DNA from: Adiantum capillus-veneris
Lineage: Eukaryota; Streptophyta; Polypodiopsida; Polypodiales; Pteridaceae
Length of the DNA: 64,000 nt
NCBI GenBank assembly: GCA_014529385.2
Contig: CM043945.1
Coordinates: 147,992,241 to 148,056,240, forward strand
Reading direction: 5' to 3'
Part shown: in pieces, positions 23,690 to 35,666 of the stretch
Layout of the letters: each line of letters opens with the position of its first letter
How positions within the stretch are numbered: position 1 is the stretch's first letter
Notes under the pieces: generated by a model
The model's database searches: none
Told to the model about the DNA's origin: nothing
Seen by the model: the letters and a program-made list of their open reading frames with translations, nothing else
Translations under genes and position numbers: made by a program

Positions 23690-24303
23690 TACCCAACCCT
23701 TGGCTCTCGACAAAGCTACACGAGTACAGCCGCTTACAGAAGGAGCAAGCATGTCGACCTGTAACAAATTGATCAAACCCGACATCACCTGTTTCACCTT
23801 GTCTATTTGAGGATTTTTCGACACACAGTCTCTCTGCTAAAACTCCCTGTAGCACTCACTATGAAGCAAACCACTAGTCAACTTGTTGTCTGCAAAGCTT
23901 GCCATTGTTTTTTTTCTTTTGTGTGCTTTCACATTGATTAAATTCAGGTGGCCTTTCCTATTTTATGTTCTTGGCCTTAAGCAAGGGCCTATTCACCCCG
24001 GCAATTCCTACCCTCGCGGCTTTTTTCATGCTTACATGCTCGGTACTCATTAGGCTTGCGATTTTTAAAGGCATTTTTACAAGCTCCAAAACAATAAATT
24101 TATGTGAGAAGCATCTCAATATGCTCTCTAAGGTGCATAGATAGACCGTTGGAGATGAAGACCATCTCTCTGAAGGTTTCGGTGCAATAATTAACACAAC
24201 AGTTTTATTATCAAGCTTCTGAAATACTTCAACATGGTCGAAAGTCAACAAATATAATGGATCCGGTTTCCACACTTGGTAGATCAAAGTCAAAGGTTAT
24301 CTG
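23690..24303 (+). other. Leader of the gag-only element
   Basis: Between the primer site and the gag core no intact frame is visible. It probably includes the decayed gag N-terminus. Confidence 0.4.
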
Positions 24304-25080
24304 ATGTGGAAAAACCTATGGAACATGGTCAAGCCTCTCACACCCGACAAAGCAGGCACTACATCTGCAGTAACTCGAGCCCTCTCTGCCGAGCAACAAA
24401 GGAAAGACGAACAAGCTTTTGGTATCATTCTAACCTCCTTAGATGATGACTTTATTCATTATTTGGATGATGTTGATTCCTCAAGTGCTGCCTGGATAGA
24501 GTTAGAGAAGCTTTTTGGTGCCAAAGCTAAGTACTTCAAAATGAGGTTAAAAATGGAATTATATTCTATTCGCATGCTTGAAGATGAAAACATTGCAGCT
24601 TTAGCTAATAGATTGAAGAGCATCAAAACCCAGCTAGTTTATGTTGAAGCCCCTGTGCCAGATGAAGATCTTATAGCCATTTTTCTGAATAGTCTACTGG
24701 CAGAATTTTGTCAAATTGTCACTATTTTAAAGGAGAAGGATCCTCTACCTTCTTTGGATGGTATTGTTAACTCATTGCAGGAAGAAGAGAAATGAGTACC
24801 ATGAATAAGCTCTTTTGTACCAACTGCATATGTAGCCCGTGGTTACACTTCAACTGCCAATTCCGCCAGGTCTACTACCAACACTAGACCTTGTGCTATA
24901 TGTGGATGCAGCAATCATCATACCAAGGATTGTTTCAGCAAAAATCCTTGCACCCATTGTGGAAAGACTAATCATCCGTCGGACAAATGCTTTAAGAAGA
25001 ACAAGCGACATATCAATATGGTTGAAGGTGATGAAGATGATGTAGCACCAATGCTTTTCGTAGACAGTGATGTCATGTAG
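24304..25080 (+). pseudogene. Copia-type gag with two CCHC zinc knuckles (gag-only element)
   Basis: The frame starts in the MWKNLWNMVK region and contains the usual gag core: DEQAFGIILTSLDDDF, AAWIELEKLFGAK, RLKMELYSIRM, ENIAALANRLKSI and DEDLIAIFLNSL. Two in-frame stops (24793-24795 and 24802-24804) separate it from a C-terminal tail in the same frame with two tandem CCHC knuckles, CAICGCSNHHTKDC and CTHCGKTNHPSDKC, then an acidic end and stop at 25080. Length is about 259 codons from this Met; the true start is probably upstream in a damaged region. No protease, integrase or RT follows. Gag assembles particles and binds RNA through the knuckles. Confidence 0.88.
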
Positions 25081-25325
25081 TTTATTTTTCTTTAGTCTAT
25101 CTTTATGTTTCCTTTATTTCATTTTTTTCTCAATAATTGTATGGGTTATAGACACTACCATAAAATAAACTCGTAAGACTGATGGTTGTTTGAGGGAAGT
25201 ACACACACACACCTATGTTATTGTCAAGGGGAGGACTTCTACTCATGGTTTCAGGTGAATGAACTCTGCCATGGTCTGTCTCAAGTCCATTGTCAGTGGT
25301 TTGAGCTTGGGGGGGGAAGGGGGGT
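25081..25325 (+). other. 3' untranslated segment and polypurine tract of the gag-only element
   Basis: After the gag stop there is about 230 bases of T-rich sequence ending in a G-rich purine tract that abuts the 3' LTR. It has no remains of pol. Confidence 0.8.
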
Positions 25326-25618
25326 TGTTGGGTATGCAAGCCCACTTGTCCGGTGTCTAGCTCATGGGAATTACCCCTATAGCATGCTGGTAACATTAGT
25401 ACTTAGTGGAGATTGCATGAGTAAAAGGAATGTTTTATATCACTTCTCAAAAGCTATGTAAAGTCATCTTAATGTAATGAAGAGTAGCGAGTTTTTTCTT
25501 TACTGTTCAATCGACTCTCTCCCTCTCTCTCTCTCTCTCTCTTGCTCTCGTGTTTCTCTGCAAGATGATGCACACCATGGCTTCTCACCTGCACCCTCCA
25601 TAGCCCAAGACCCCAACA

Positions 25619-26243
25619 AGCATCACATTGGACCTCAAATGGCTTTGAGAGATCCAGAAGCATACGCACTAGTTGGGAGGTAAGCTTCTCTTTGAGCTTG
25701 TCAAAAGCATTTTTCTCTTTAGTAGTCCATAAATACTTAACGTATTTCTTAAGTCATGTAATGGTCATGCTATTTGAGAGAATATTTCTATGAAGAATCT
25801 ATAGTATGCACACATACCAATAAAGCTTTGTAGCTCATGTAGATTTCTTGGATTAGGCCATGCTTTTATTACCTCCAACTTTGATGGATCCATACGGATA
25901 CCATCTTCAGAGATAATATGACCTAAGTATTGAATCTCTTGAAGGAAAAATTCACTCTTCTTTTGGTTGATAAAAAGCTTGTTCTCCCTCAAAGCTTGAA
26001 AAATTATCTGGAGATGTTGCTTGTGCTCCTCCAAGGACTTGGAGAAGATAATGATATCATCAAAGAGCACTGCAAGGAATTTGCAGTAGGGTCTAACAAT
26101 TTCCTTCATTAAATGATTGAATGTGGCCGGTGCATTAGTCAAGCCCAAAGGCATGACTAGATATTCATAAAGACCAAACGTTGTACAAAACACGGTCTTT
26201 ACGGTATCTTCATTCACTATCCTTATTTCATGATAGTCACTTT
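25619..26243 (-). pseudogene. Element D reverse transcriptase and start of RNase H
   Basis: The frame on the minus strand (26217-25765) contains VMPLGLTNAPATFNHLM, LAVLFDDIIIFS (catalytic FDD near 26080), KKSEFFLQEIQYLGHIIS and LQSFIGMCAYYRFFI: the palm, thumb and connection of a gypsy RT. Near 25650 a shifted frame gives DLSKPFEVQCDAC, the start of RNase H with its catalytic Asp. The upstream RT (fingers) is cut off at 26243, where a foreign LTR begins after DYHEIRI-type sequence. Confidence 0.93.
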
Positions 26244-28526
26244 TGTGAGGTCCCCTCCCCGTCTCACCTTGACGGAACTGGAGGACACCTGACGGTCGCT
26301 AGATCCTATGGGGAAGCAAACAAAAATTGGTTAAGAAGGAAAGCAGTGGATGATCTCTCATCACTTAGTGAGTTGAGTCCAAGCCACCAATAAAAGGAAT
26401 CTAGCTCCACCCCACAGAGGAAGCATAACTACGAACTATCCGTCCTAATCTCATCTTTGAGGAGGAGAAGAAACCTTGGTTCCTTTTTCCCCATAGCTTT
26501 CAGAGGCACGTACATCAAGCTCCTGCCACTCTAGCGTAATAAGATATCTAATTTTGTACTCTATCACACATGACAGAGAGTTCCCGACTGATCGGGACCA
26601 TCCATCTCGTAGGATTTTGGCACACCAAACCAAGTCCCCCACTTTCCACCCCGCACTCACACAGAATCTTTGTGTGGCCTAATTACCAACACGTTGTTGT
26701 TCAACACTTATGATTCCTTCTTTATATTTCCTTAACACAAGTTCCTTAAGACAATCCCTTGAATCAAGAAAATCGGCACCGAAACATACCATTTTTAGGA
26801 AAAAGTACTCAACAAACAATACTTTATTAAAAATTCCAATGTCTTGGAGTCGTGAGGACCTCCAGCGACTGTTCACTCCACCCGTTGTCAACTGGCCGCC
26901 CATACAACCAGCCCATGATCCACCCAATTCTTGGAGTAACTCTGTGAGTAAAATCATGAATCCGCCACATTAATAGCAAGCCATAGACATATCCACAGCA
27001 TAAAAAGCAAGTCCTGGATTTAGCTTCTTCGATAACTTCGCGAGCTACCGCCCTGTGATCAATAGGGGGTTCAGACTAAGTCGACATTGGATAATGAATG
27101 AAATTTGGTTGAGATAGTTTTTCCTAACAACCGTTCTTTCCTACCTCAAAACAGTCTTTCCATAAAGCATTTCTTTCCTATTTAATTTAAACTTAAATTT
27201 AAATAAAACCATTAAACTATTAATGCCGTTGTCTCAGTTGGATTTCCAACATATTTGGGGGAGTTTAGACATTCCTAAAGTTATCATATGCAATCCTTAC
27301 GTAAGGTAGAAAATAAAATCCACCCTACCTCATGAATATCCTCCTCCTCGCTTTGTGAGATGGCCGGATTTCCCTCTCTCGTTGGCGCTTTACCGTTGGT
27401 CACCTTGTTGCTAGTTCCTGCCTCACGGTCGTTAGCACCACCAAACCGAGTTCTTTTGGGAGCCATTTCTCACTACTAGGATTAGTTCTTTCGGAAAAAC
27501 GAAGAGACTATGCGTGGTACAAAAATTCCCACCACAACCAACGAGAAAAATTGACAAGGATAGCCTTAATCTTATACTTAATACTAGGCTAATTTACAAA
27601 GTTTTCACAACTATAAGTGTGCAGGCTAACTCAAGAATACAACGAGATGATTATGTCCTAATTACTCATAAACTCACCCTAAGATTATCATAACCAATAC
27701 TTCTTCCATATGCAATATGAGATCAAGATTAATGCACTAACTAGATGCATCTATATAACACACAATGATAGACTATAACCATGAAAATACCAACTGTAAT
27801 AGATGATTAACTTCCGCACAATCATACATAGATTATGCATAATTTGCTAGTGAAAAACATGACCCTAACTATGCATCTTTTAATATACAATAAGTCTCAT
27901 AATTATGCCCTAGTTTCATGGACAAATCAAGGTTTTAATCACCTTAATTATACTTCAATTTGAGAAAAGAAAGAAAAAGCACCATATCTTAGAGAATCAT
28001 AGGTGAAAGAGCTTTACAACATAATTATCCACAACATACTTAACTAGCAATTATAATTATGTGCATAAACTTATGATCAATTAAGAAAAATTAGATATAC
28101 TTAAGAAGAAAGGTGCTCCTTAATCCAATAATGGAACTACAATCAACGGATGGAAACCATTGACAATACTTCACATGGAATATAATAGAGAATAGATTGC
28201 TTAATGTTGTAGCTAGCTAGCAAAATTAGGCTCAACGTAGGAATCCTCTAGAGAAAATAGGCTATGGAGCAATAGGATTAGCATAAACATAATTTAATTA
28301 CCCTTGGTTAAGATCTCCTTTGTGTACTATGTGATGTAGAAAAGGCTTCACAAAAAAATTCACTCTAGTAGCAACACTTCCTTGCACTGTCCTAGGGATT
28401 GTGTGTTCCTAGAGAGGGTTGAAGCTACTCTTATATAGGCATCCCCCTCAATTAGGAGGTTCGATTGACCTTGCTAAAATTGGAACTAGAGAGCCCATAC
28501 ACACACACGCACCTCCAAGTTCCATG
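26244..28526 (-). repeat. LTR of element C, left copy (probable 3' LTR)
   Basis: From 26244 (plus strand TGTGAGGTCCCC) to about 27575 this matches the right LTR of C (36358-37243 plus 42792-43680), and lacks the MITE and copia B present there. Beyond 27575 the right copy is interrupted by element F, so the outer limit rests on this copy alone. The extra AT-rich 950 bases up to about 28526 carry a minus-strand TATA box (CCTATATAAG, complement of 28430-28439), as expected for the U3 end of a minus-strand LTR. I therefore take it as one LTR of about 2.3 kb, but the boundary near 28526 is uncertain. Short frames such as 27284-27466 recur in both copies and are LTR sequence. Confidence 0.7.
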
Positions 28527-30616
28527 CTAGGTGTGGGAGTACGAAAAGGAACTCCTTGCAGTTCTACATGCCTTAGACTCATGGAAGCACTATTTATTGG
28601 GGACTCCTTTCATTCTGCGAACGGATCACCAAAGTCTTAAGTACTTCATGATGCAGACCAAGCTCTCCGACAAACAAAGGAGGTGGGAAAATTTCCTTTC
28701 CCAATTTCATTTTCATATTGCTCACATTGTTGGCGAGCATAATCAAGTAGCTCATGCACTCTCAAGATGGCCGAGAGTGAATGCGGTTTCCATAGCAACT
28801 CACAATGATCTATCTGCAATGATAGATGAGTATGCTATTGATCCCGATTTTAGAGATGGATCTCAGCCCTTGCATTAGGGAAGAAAGAAGAACCATTTAC
28901 CTTACAAGATGGTTATCTTCTCTATGGCAATAGACTATGCGTTACTAACTCACTGCGTGAGCAGGTAATGTATGAATCTCATGCTCCACCTTATGCGGGG
29001 CATAGAGGGGTTCAGCCTACCTTAAAGGGAATTGAAACATATTTCTATTGGCCTACCATGAAAGTGAACATACAAAAGTATGTTTCTAAATGTGTGGTAT
29101 GCCAAAAGACAAAATTTGATAGAGGGAAGCAACTTGGATTGTTTCAACCCTTGCCAATCCCTAATTCACCATGGGAGAGCATATCCATGGATTTTATCTT
29201 TGGATTGCTTAAGTCTATCCATGGGAATACGGGAATATGGACGATAGTAGACACGTTCAGTAAACAAGCTCATTTTATTCCTGTCAAAAAGACTATCAAA
29301 GCCCATCAAATGGCAACCCTCTTCATTTCACAAATTTTCAAGTACCATGGCTTGCCAATGTCCATAGTGTCGGATAGAGATCCTAGAATGACCAGTAATT
29401 TCTGGAAGGGTCTCTTTGAGAATTTAGGAACAAGTCTAAACTTCTCTTCGGCCTATCATCCACAAATGGATGGCCAAAGTGAAATAGCTAACCTAACAAT
29501 TCTCGATCTACTAAAAGCCTATGTAACGGAAGTAGATCAAAGATCCCAATGGGAGAAGTACTTACCCTTAGTGGAGTATGCTTAAAATAACACAGTACAT
29601 ACTTCCACGGGAAAAGCACCTTTCGAGGTAATTGAGGGAAGATCAAAAAGTCCCTTGCTACTTAAGGTACATGGGAAGATATTCGCTGCAGATGAGTATA
29701 GCCGACAAGAATCTTTTCAAAAGATTAAGGATGCTATCTCTAACTCACAGCAAAGGCAAAAGGCTGCTCCTGACAAGCACAGAAGAGCCCAAGCCTTTAA
29801 AGAAAACGATTGGGTCTTGTTAAAGTTTCCCAAGGCTCGATTAAGGCACACGATAGGCAAGAATCCTACGGGCCACCAAAAGTACTATGCTAAACTAGCA
29901 AAAAGGTACTATGGTCCCTTCTAGATTCTTAGGCCAATCAATGAGATGTCCTATCAAATCAAGTTTCCCAATCATTGGATCATACACAATGCTTTCCATG
30001 TGAGCCTATTAAAACCTTACAAAGGAGAGCCACCTCAAGAACCAACTATTGAAGACCCACCGGAGATCGAGGACCAAGAGGAGGTGATGCAGCCCGTGAG
30101 TCCATTCTCCGACATGAAGACAAGGTACTAAGAGGCGGTAAGACTATCCGACGATATCTTATTAAGTTTAAGAATTATCCTTTTGAAGATGCTAGATGGA
30201 TGCAAGGCATACAATTAAAGGATAACCTAAACCTTGTCAATGCTTGCAATGCTTCCCAAGAGTAAGCAAATGTACAAACTGTTAAAAATGAACAAAGTTT
30301 GTCTTATAAGACTCTTTTTCTTTATTGTGCACAAAAATGAAGTAGTATGCATGCTTAGATCAAGTTTGCGGAGACGACGTCTCCCAAACACCAAGTAGAG
30401 CTTGTCACTCTATTATGGAAGACTGATAGGACTAATGTGCAGACATGCTTGCGGCAGCCTCAGGCTCTCTAGCACCAAATGGACTAGTCATCCATTGTCG
30501 AATGATGTTGTAGGGTAACATAGGGATCCTCTACCCACTAAGAAAAGGACTCATGAATCTGCTTTATCTTCTCTACACCATAGTCGAGGACGACTATGAT
30601 TTCAAGAGAGAGGTAA
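28527..30616 (+). pseudogene. Chromovirus element 'E': RNase H, integrase and chromodomain
   Basis: The plus strand begins inside RNase H (YEKELLAVLHALDSWKHYLLG, then HIVGEHNQVAHALSR to 28878). After a shift, 28968-29585 gives the HHCC module (HRGV ... KCVVCQKTKFD) and integrase core with SMDFIFG, VSDRDPRMTS and DGQSEIAN, so all three catalytic acids are present. A stop at 29583 interrupts it; 29655-30131 gives the GPY/F tail with a stop directly after YYGPF. In another frame 30100-30222 encodes a chromodomain (RRYLIKFKNYPFEDARWM). From 30270 to 30616 is 3' untranslated sequence ending in the purine tract CAAGAGAGAGGTAA. RT, protease and gag are missing. Confidence 0.92.
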
Positions 30617-32181
30617 TGTCATAATAATCAATATATAATTCTCCTAAATGATTTTCTCATATTAAACTGATCATTTAATGTGGGGAAGTGCTAGGGGAGA
30701 AAAGTCGAGAATATTGGTTAAGCTAGCAGACCGGCCACAGTAGGGATCCAAAGGAGGGAAAATAGGGATCCAAAGGGGGGTCCATCTGCAAAAGATCCAT
30801 GTGCAACAATGGGCTAAAAAGACCCTAAGATTCAGCCCATTAAGACTTCCAAAATGCTAAGGTTCCAAAATTCAAAGGTTGTGTCCAAAGGGTTAAAGCT
30901 GAGGGGGAATTGGATGATTTGTGTGCTCTCCAAAGTCAATGCATCTCCCTACATGGGAGGGGGTGAGCCCTTCTTCTAGGGGATGAGAGAGAAAGTCGCA
31001 CACACACACACACACACAGGCTCCCTTTTACACAAAGGGAATGAGGGACACATGTCAGCTCCCTAGGCCAGATGCCCACAAGGTGTGCCCAGTTTCTATT
31101 GGATGATCCTTGAAGTGGACCAATGAGAATTAAGCTAGAGTAAATCTAGTTTAATTAATTTAAAAACATTTAATAAAAGAAACCAATGAGAATTAAGTCT
31201 CCTAGAAGACTATTGGGCAGTCTCCCAAGGGGTCCAATGAGCATTCAGGAGCCCAATGGCTTGCCTGATTCCTATTGGCCAGGAGGCAAAGGGGTCCAAT
31301 GAGAGTTTAGTTTAATTATTTAATTACCTAAAGCTCTCACAAAAGGGGAAAGGGGGACACATGTCAAAAGGCTATCACTTATGCTGCTTAATTGTGATTG
31401 GCTTGACATGGGGAGGGCCAATGAGGCTGGAGCAAGAGAAAATAGCAAGGGGGCTCGCCCAAGAGAGAGAGGGGGCTGATTTTTTCAAGGCATTATCACA
31501 CACACACTCACACAATCTCATGTGTGAAGAAAGAGAAGACTATCTCTTCCCAAGCTTTAATGGAGAGCTCATCACCTACTCCAAGCTTGTGAGATAGAAG
31601 CCTACATCAACACTCTCTTGGCATGTGGATGCAAATCCAACCAGGAGCCAAGCTTCAATGCATGCTGATCTCCTCTACCAAGCTAATTACTAAGCTAAGC
31701 TATGCTAATATGAGTGATTATGTGAGGAGATGTACATCTTTCTTGTAAGATACTCCTTCCTCTCAATCTACTCTCATACCTTGCTAGCTCTCACCATCTT
31801 CGAAGGTGTGTGAGATCTTGGGTCTGAGAACGGGGATAATTAAAGTTGTGTTTACTAGGTATTTTGCTTAGTGCATGAAGCTTTCATCTTCATTGCACTA
31901 GCTAGTCTTGAAGGAACACAAAGAATTATATTGTACAATGTCTCTCTGGATGGGAGAAACCATAATACAAAGCCTTTTGGAGGGGGGACCAGCTCCATGC
32001 AAATCTGGTCCTCAACTGTTGTCAATAGCTTAATTTCTCTCTCTTTTGAAAGTATTGTTGATGCTATCTAACTAGGTGTTATTATTTTTGTTGCTCTCTC
32101 TCCACCCAAGCACTCTTGTAATTCTCATTAGGAATCTATTCTAATGAAATGCCCACTATGTTCATGCTAATTTCCGCTACA
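30617..32181 (+). repeat. 3' LTR of element E
   Basis: It starts TGTCATAATAATC directly after the purine tract and ends TTTCCGCTACA, matching the LTR at 10469-11967. It has a CA array near 31000, a repeated 'GGTCCAATGAGA' phrase around 31140-31310 and the conserved block near 31800-32050. Frames within (31361-31597, 31871-32071) are LTR sequence. No matching 5' LTR lies upstream, so E lost its left half. Confidence 0.85.
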
Positions 32182-32688
32182 CATATGTTATTAGGCCATT
32201 AAATGTTACACTCGGTAACCCGTGAAGTCTAAAGATTTCCTTGATGAAAACCCTACTGATGTCAGAAGCACTGTAGGTTGTCTTGACAGGTATCAAGTGA
32301 GCCACCTTAGTGAGCATATCTACAACCACAAATACATAACTGTAGTCTCCAACAGAAGGTAATTCGGTGACAAAATCCATACTGATACACTCCCATTTCA
32401 TTTGAGGTATATCAAGAGGTTTGAGTTGCCCGGGAAGCTTGACTCTTTTGGATTTAATTTTCTCACAAGATAAACACTGATTTACGTAATGAAGAACATC
32501 ACCTTTCATTGCTGGCCAAAAATAACTTCTTTGACTGCGTTCAAGGTCTTTGCATACCCTAGATATCCAAAAGTCGGGCTATCATGAGCCTCAAATAAAA
32601 TTTCTTTCTTTAGTGCTAGATCCTTAGGTACATAAAGTCTTTGACCAAGATAAATAAATTCCCCTTGAAGAGAATCGTCCTTAGCCAG
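32182..32688 (-). pseudogene. Element C HHCC module and truncated integrase
   Basis: From 32509 leftwards the frame reads GDVLHYVNQCLSCEKIKSKR (end of the HHCC module) and WECISMDFVTELP, with the first catalytic Asp, then VFIKEIFRLHGLP. At that point similarity ends and unrelated residues lead to a stop, so the second Asp and the Glu are absent. It abuts the E LTR. Confidence 0.88.
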
Positions 32689-33342
32689 TCAAGAAGTTAC
32701 TTTAGATCCTTCACCGTGTTGAATCTGTGCTAATAGTTGTTGATACTCTGGGTCATTTGAAGAAGCTTCTCTAATCCTTTCCGGAATAGGATTATTGGGT
32801 ATAGAGATAGCATTGAGTAAAGACTTACAACTAAGTCCATATGAAACTACATTGTCCTTTCTAGGTCGACACTTGATATCAAAATTGTACTCTTGAAGAA
32901 GTTCAATCCACGTCCTTTGTCTCATGTTGAGTTTGGGTTACGTAAAGATCCACTTTAAGCTCTTGTGGTCGGTAACTAGCTGAAATTTGCAACTCAAAAG
33001 ATAATGTGTCCATAGCTTCAATGCATGGATGACAACGAGAAGTTCTAGGTCGTGAGTCATATAATTCTTCTCATGATCTTTGAGCTTGCGAGAGGTAAAA
33101 GCTACTGGTCTCCCTTCTTGAGTAAGAACTCCTCCTAAGGAAAGGCTGTTGGCATCAGTCACAACTTCAAAATCCTTACTTAAATTTGGAAACTTTAAAA
33201 CACGAGAAGACACTAAATATCTCTTTAACTCTGCAAAACAAGCTTTGTGCTCTGCTTTCCAATCAATTCGCATTCCTTCTTCAGAAGTCCTATCAAAGGT
33301 GCTGCAATAAGAGCATAATCTCTGACAAAAATCCTGTACCAC
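32689..33342 (-). pseudogene. Element C RNase H
   Basis: Motifs in order are FEVVTDANSLSLGGVLTQEGRPVAF (the catalytic Asp is in TDAN), SRKLKDHEKNYMTHDLELL, VIHALKLWTHYLL and FQLVTDHKSLKWIF. A second frame (32925-32689) continues with RQRTWIELLQEYNFDIKCRPRKDNVV and the connection to HHCC. A stop separates the two. Confidence 0.92.
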
Positions 33343-34205
33343 CCTGTAACTCCAAGAAATCCTCTGACTTCACTGACAGAAGAAGTCGGAGGCCAATCCA
33401 CTATACCTTTGATCTTCTCGGGATCAACTGAAATTCCATCGGTGGATATAATGAAACCTAAATAGCTATTTTGGGGAGTACAGAAAGGACATTTGCTTTC
33501 CTTAGAATAAAGTTGATGCTGACGTAGAATTTCTAACATTTCTGGACATAGTTCTTCATGCTCTGCTTTGTTTTTAGAGTAAACTAAAATATCATCAAAA
33601 AATACTGGGACAAAGTCATCCAAGTAAGGTCTAAAGATATCCTGCATTAGTCGATTGAAGCTTGCAGGTACATTTGTAAGATCAAAGGACACAACTGTGA
33701 ATTCATAATGCCCATACCTAGTATTAAAAGCTATCTTTGGTATGTTTGATTCTTTGATTATGATCTGATAATATTTTGATCAAAGATCAATCTTTAAAAA
33801 GATCTTGGATCCATGGAGTCTATCCAACAATTCATCAATTCTTGGAATCGGATACTTGTTCTTGACAGTCACTTGGTTAAGTCCATGATAATTTATGCAT
33901 AGATGCAAAGATCCATCAATCTTTTTTTGAAAAAGAACTGGTGCACCCCAAGGAGAAGTACTAGGTTTAATGAACCCTTGCTTGATCAGTTGCCTAAGCT
34001 GTTCTTTAAGTTCTATAGCTTCTGGTAACGACATCTTGTATGGTCTCTTAGAAACAGGTTCACACCCTGGTATAGTTTCTATCTCATGGTCTACCTCACG
34101 ATACGGTGGCAGATTGGTCAAATTTTTTGGGAAAACATCAGCATATTCTTTCAACCATTCTGGGTGAAACTTTGAATCTGATTGCTCCACCTTGTTAAGC
34201 TTCAC
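33225..34205 (-). pseudogene. Element C reverse transcriptase
   Basis: Two frames cover RT. 34205-33780 has the protease-RT tether and fingers: [68 protein letters not shown]. 33692-33225 has LTNVPASFNRLMQDIFRPYL, PVFFDDILVYSKN (catalytic FDD) and LGFIISTDGISVDPEKI. A short damaged stretch near 33700-33780 breaks the palm. FFDDILVYS is typical of plant gypsy elements. Confidence 0.93.
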
Positions 34206-34214
34206 ATCATAAAT

Positions 34215-34625
34215 CTATTGTCCTTCTTAAGTCCCTTTAGAAGTGACTCTACTGGCTTTAACTAAATGAGCCTTGGGCATCCCATTTTTCCCTTGAACTA
34301 GAACTTCATTCCTGAGGTTATTTACGAATGTAAAGTTTCCCTGAGCACAATGAATATGGGCTTGGTTCTTTTTCAACCAGCCCATTCCTAAATTTTGTCA
34401 TAAATTCCTAAAGGTAAAGTACGGAACTGTGCAGAAGTAGCATAACCCCTTGATTCAAAATCTATCAAGCATGCAAAATGTTGAGATAACACTTCCTTCC
34501 TATTAGCTAGTTCTACTACTAGTCTACTTGCAGGATACTGGCTTAGCCTTAACTTTCTCATGCATCTAGGAGATAGAAATGAATGCGTGCTTCCACGGTC
34601 TATGAGGAATTCAACTTTATCACCT
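34215..34625 (-). pseudogene. Element C retropepsin-like protease remnant
   Basis: Around 34620-34570 the minus strand reads VEFLIDRGSTHSFLSP, which corresponds to the DSG-SHSF active-site loop of gypsy proteases. The Ser after the catalytic Asp is now Arg. Downstream LVVELANRKEVL and FACLIDFESRGY fit the rest of the fold, then a stop interrupts it. It lies between gag and RT. Confidence 0.7.
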
Positions 34626-35360
34626 TGGTGTACCGCTGGTGAGCACCAGGATTATCTATGGCAACATGTAGCACTGCCCTTTCGTGTGCTTCATCTCCTG
34701 CAGAGACGATTGTCCAACTGCAGCATTTGCCTCTTTTGTAATGGCTGTACTCTTGGAATTCATAGCAGCACACATTGGGAAATTTGGTAGCAATTGAAGT
34801 AGCTACCCCGGAATGATTTTGATAAGCAAGGTTTGTCGGTCTGTTATCCCAACTATTTGTTCTAGCCCTCTTCGCTAAGTAATTTCTTTTGCCCTGAGCA
34901 GCTTTCATGATTTCCACAGCTAACGGCTTGGCTCTTAACAAAGCATCTTGCAATGTTGTTGGTCTAAGAGCTTCCAACCTATTGTTCAAAGGTTCTATGA
35001 GGTCTTGGCAGAATCTGGCCACTTGCTGTTCCAAGGTCATCTTTGGCGCATATCTCTTCAGAGTCACAAACTTGGAGTAATACTCCTCTACAGTCAAGGA
35101 TAGCTTCTTGAATGAGAAAAATTCATTCATTTTAATGGCCCTATGAGATGGCGGTAAGTAGCGTTCGGTCACCACAGTCTTAATTTCTTCCCATGACTGA
35201 GAAGATCCAACAATGTCGGAGTCCCGACAATGTTGTTTCCACCATATTTTGGCGTCTTCGGTAAGTCAGAACATGGCAAGCATAGTTTGATTTTGCGGAT
35301 GAGTTCCAGCAGCTTCAAAATAATCCTCCATGGTCTCGATCCAAACCTTTGCATCTCATT
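34600..35360 (-). pseudogene. Element C gag
   Basis: Near 35355-35250 the strand encodes AKVWIETMEDYFEAAG, an in-frame stop, then LTEDAKIWWKQH. In the same frame 35175-34600 continues with VTERYLPPSHRAIKMNEFFSF, SLTVEEYYSKFVTLKRYAP and EQQVARFCQDLIEPLNNRLEAL. This is the retrotrans_gag domain (W-E-YF, F--LKQ, RF--GL). The Cys-rich region near 34800-34700 is damaged and no perfect CCHC knuckle is seen. Confidence 0.88.
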
Positions 35361-35666
35361 TCACATTAACCTCTTCACCTTTGAAGTTGGGGAGTTGCAC
35401 TTGCTTGAGAATAAGTTTTTTCTCTTGAACCGCGGTATAAAGAGCAGAAGGAGGTACCTACATGATTTCATAAGATCGGTAGATTGACGAATATAAAGAC
35501 TTATCACACGAATAAAATTTAAATTTAACTTCACAATAGCCACAAGATCAAGGCACTCAATTCAAAAGACTTGGTTCTTTATTCATAAAGTGAATATTTA
35601 CAAGGATAGCCCTACAAAAGAGGCTTAGGGTATCTCATCATAAATTATTACAAATTTCTGCAACAT

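Noticed and set aside
27284-27466. Short minus-strand frame starting MAPKRTRFGGANDREAGTSN, recurring at 43343-43576
   Set aside because: It is present in both LTRs of element C and differs by substitutions that change the protein freely, so it is LTR sequence. A small LTR-encoded peptide cannot be excluded but is not supported.
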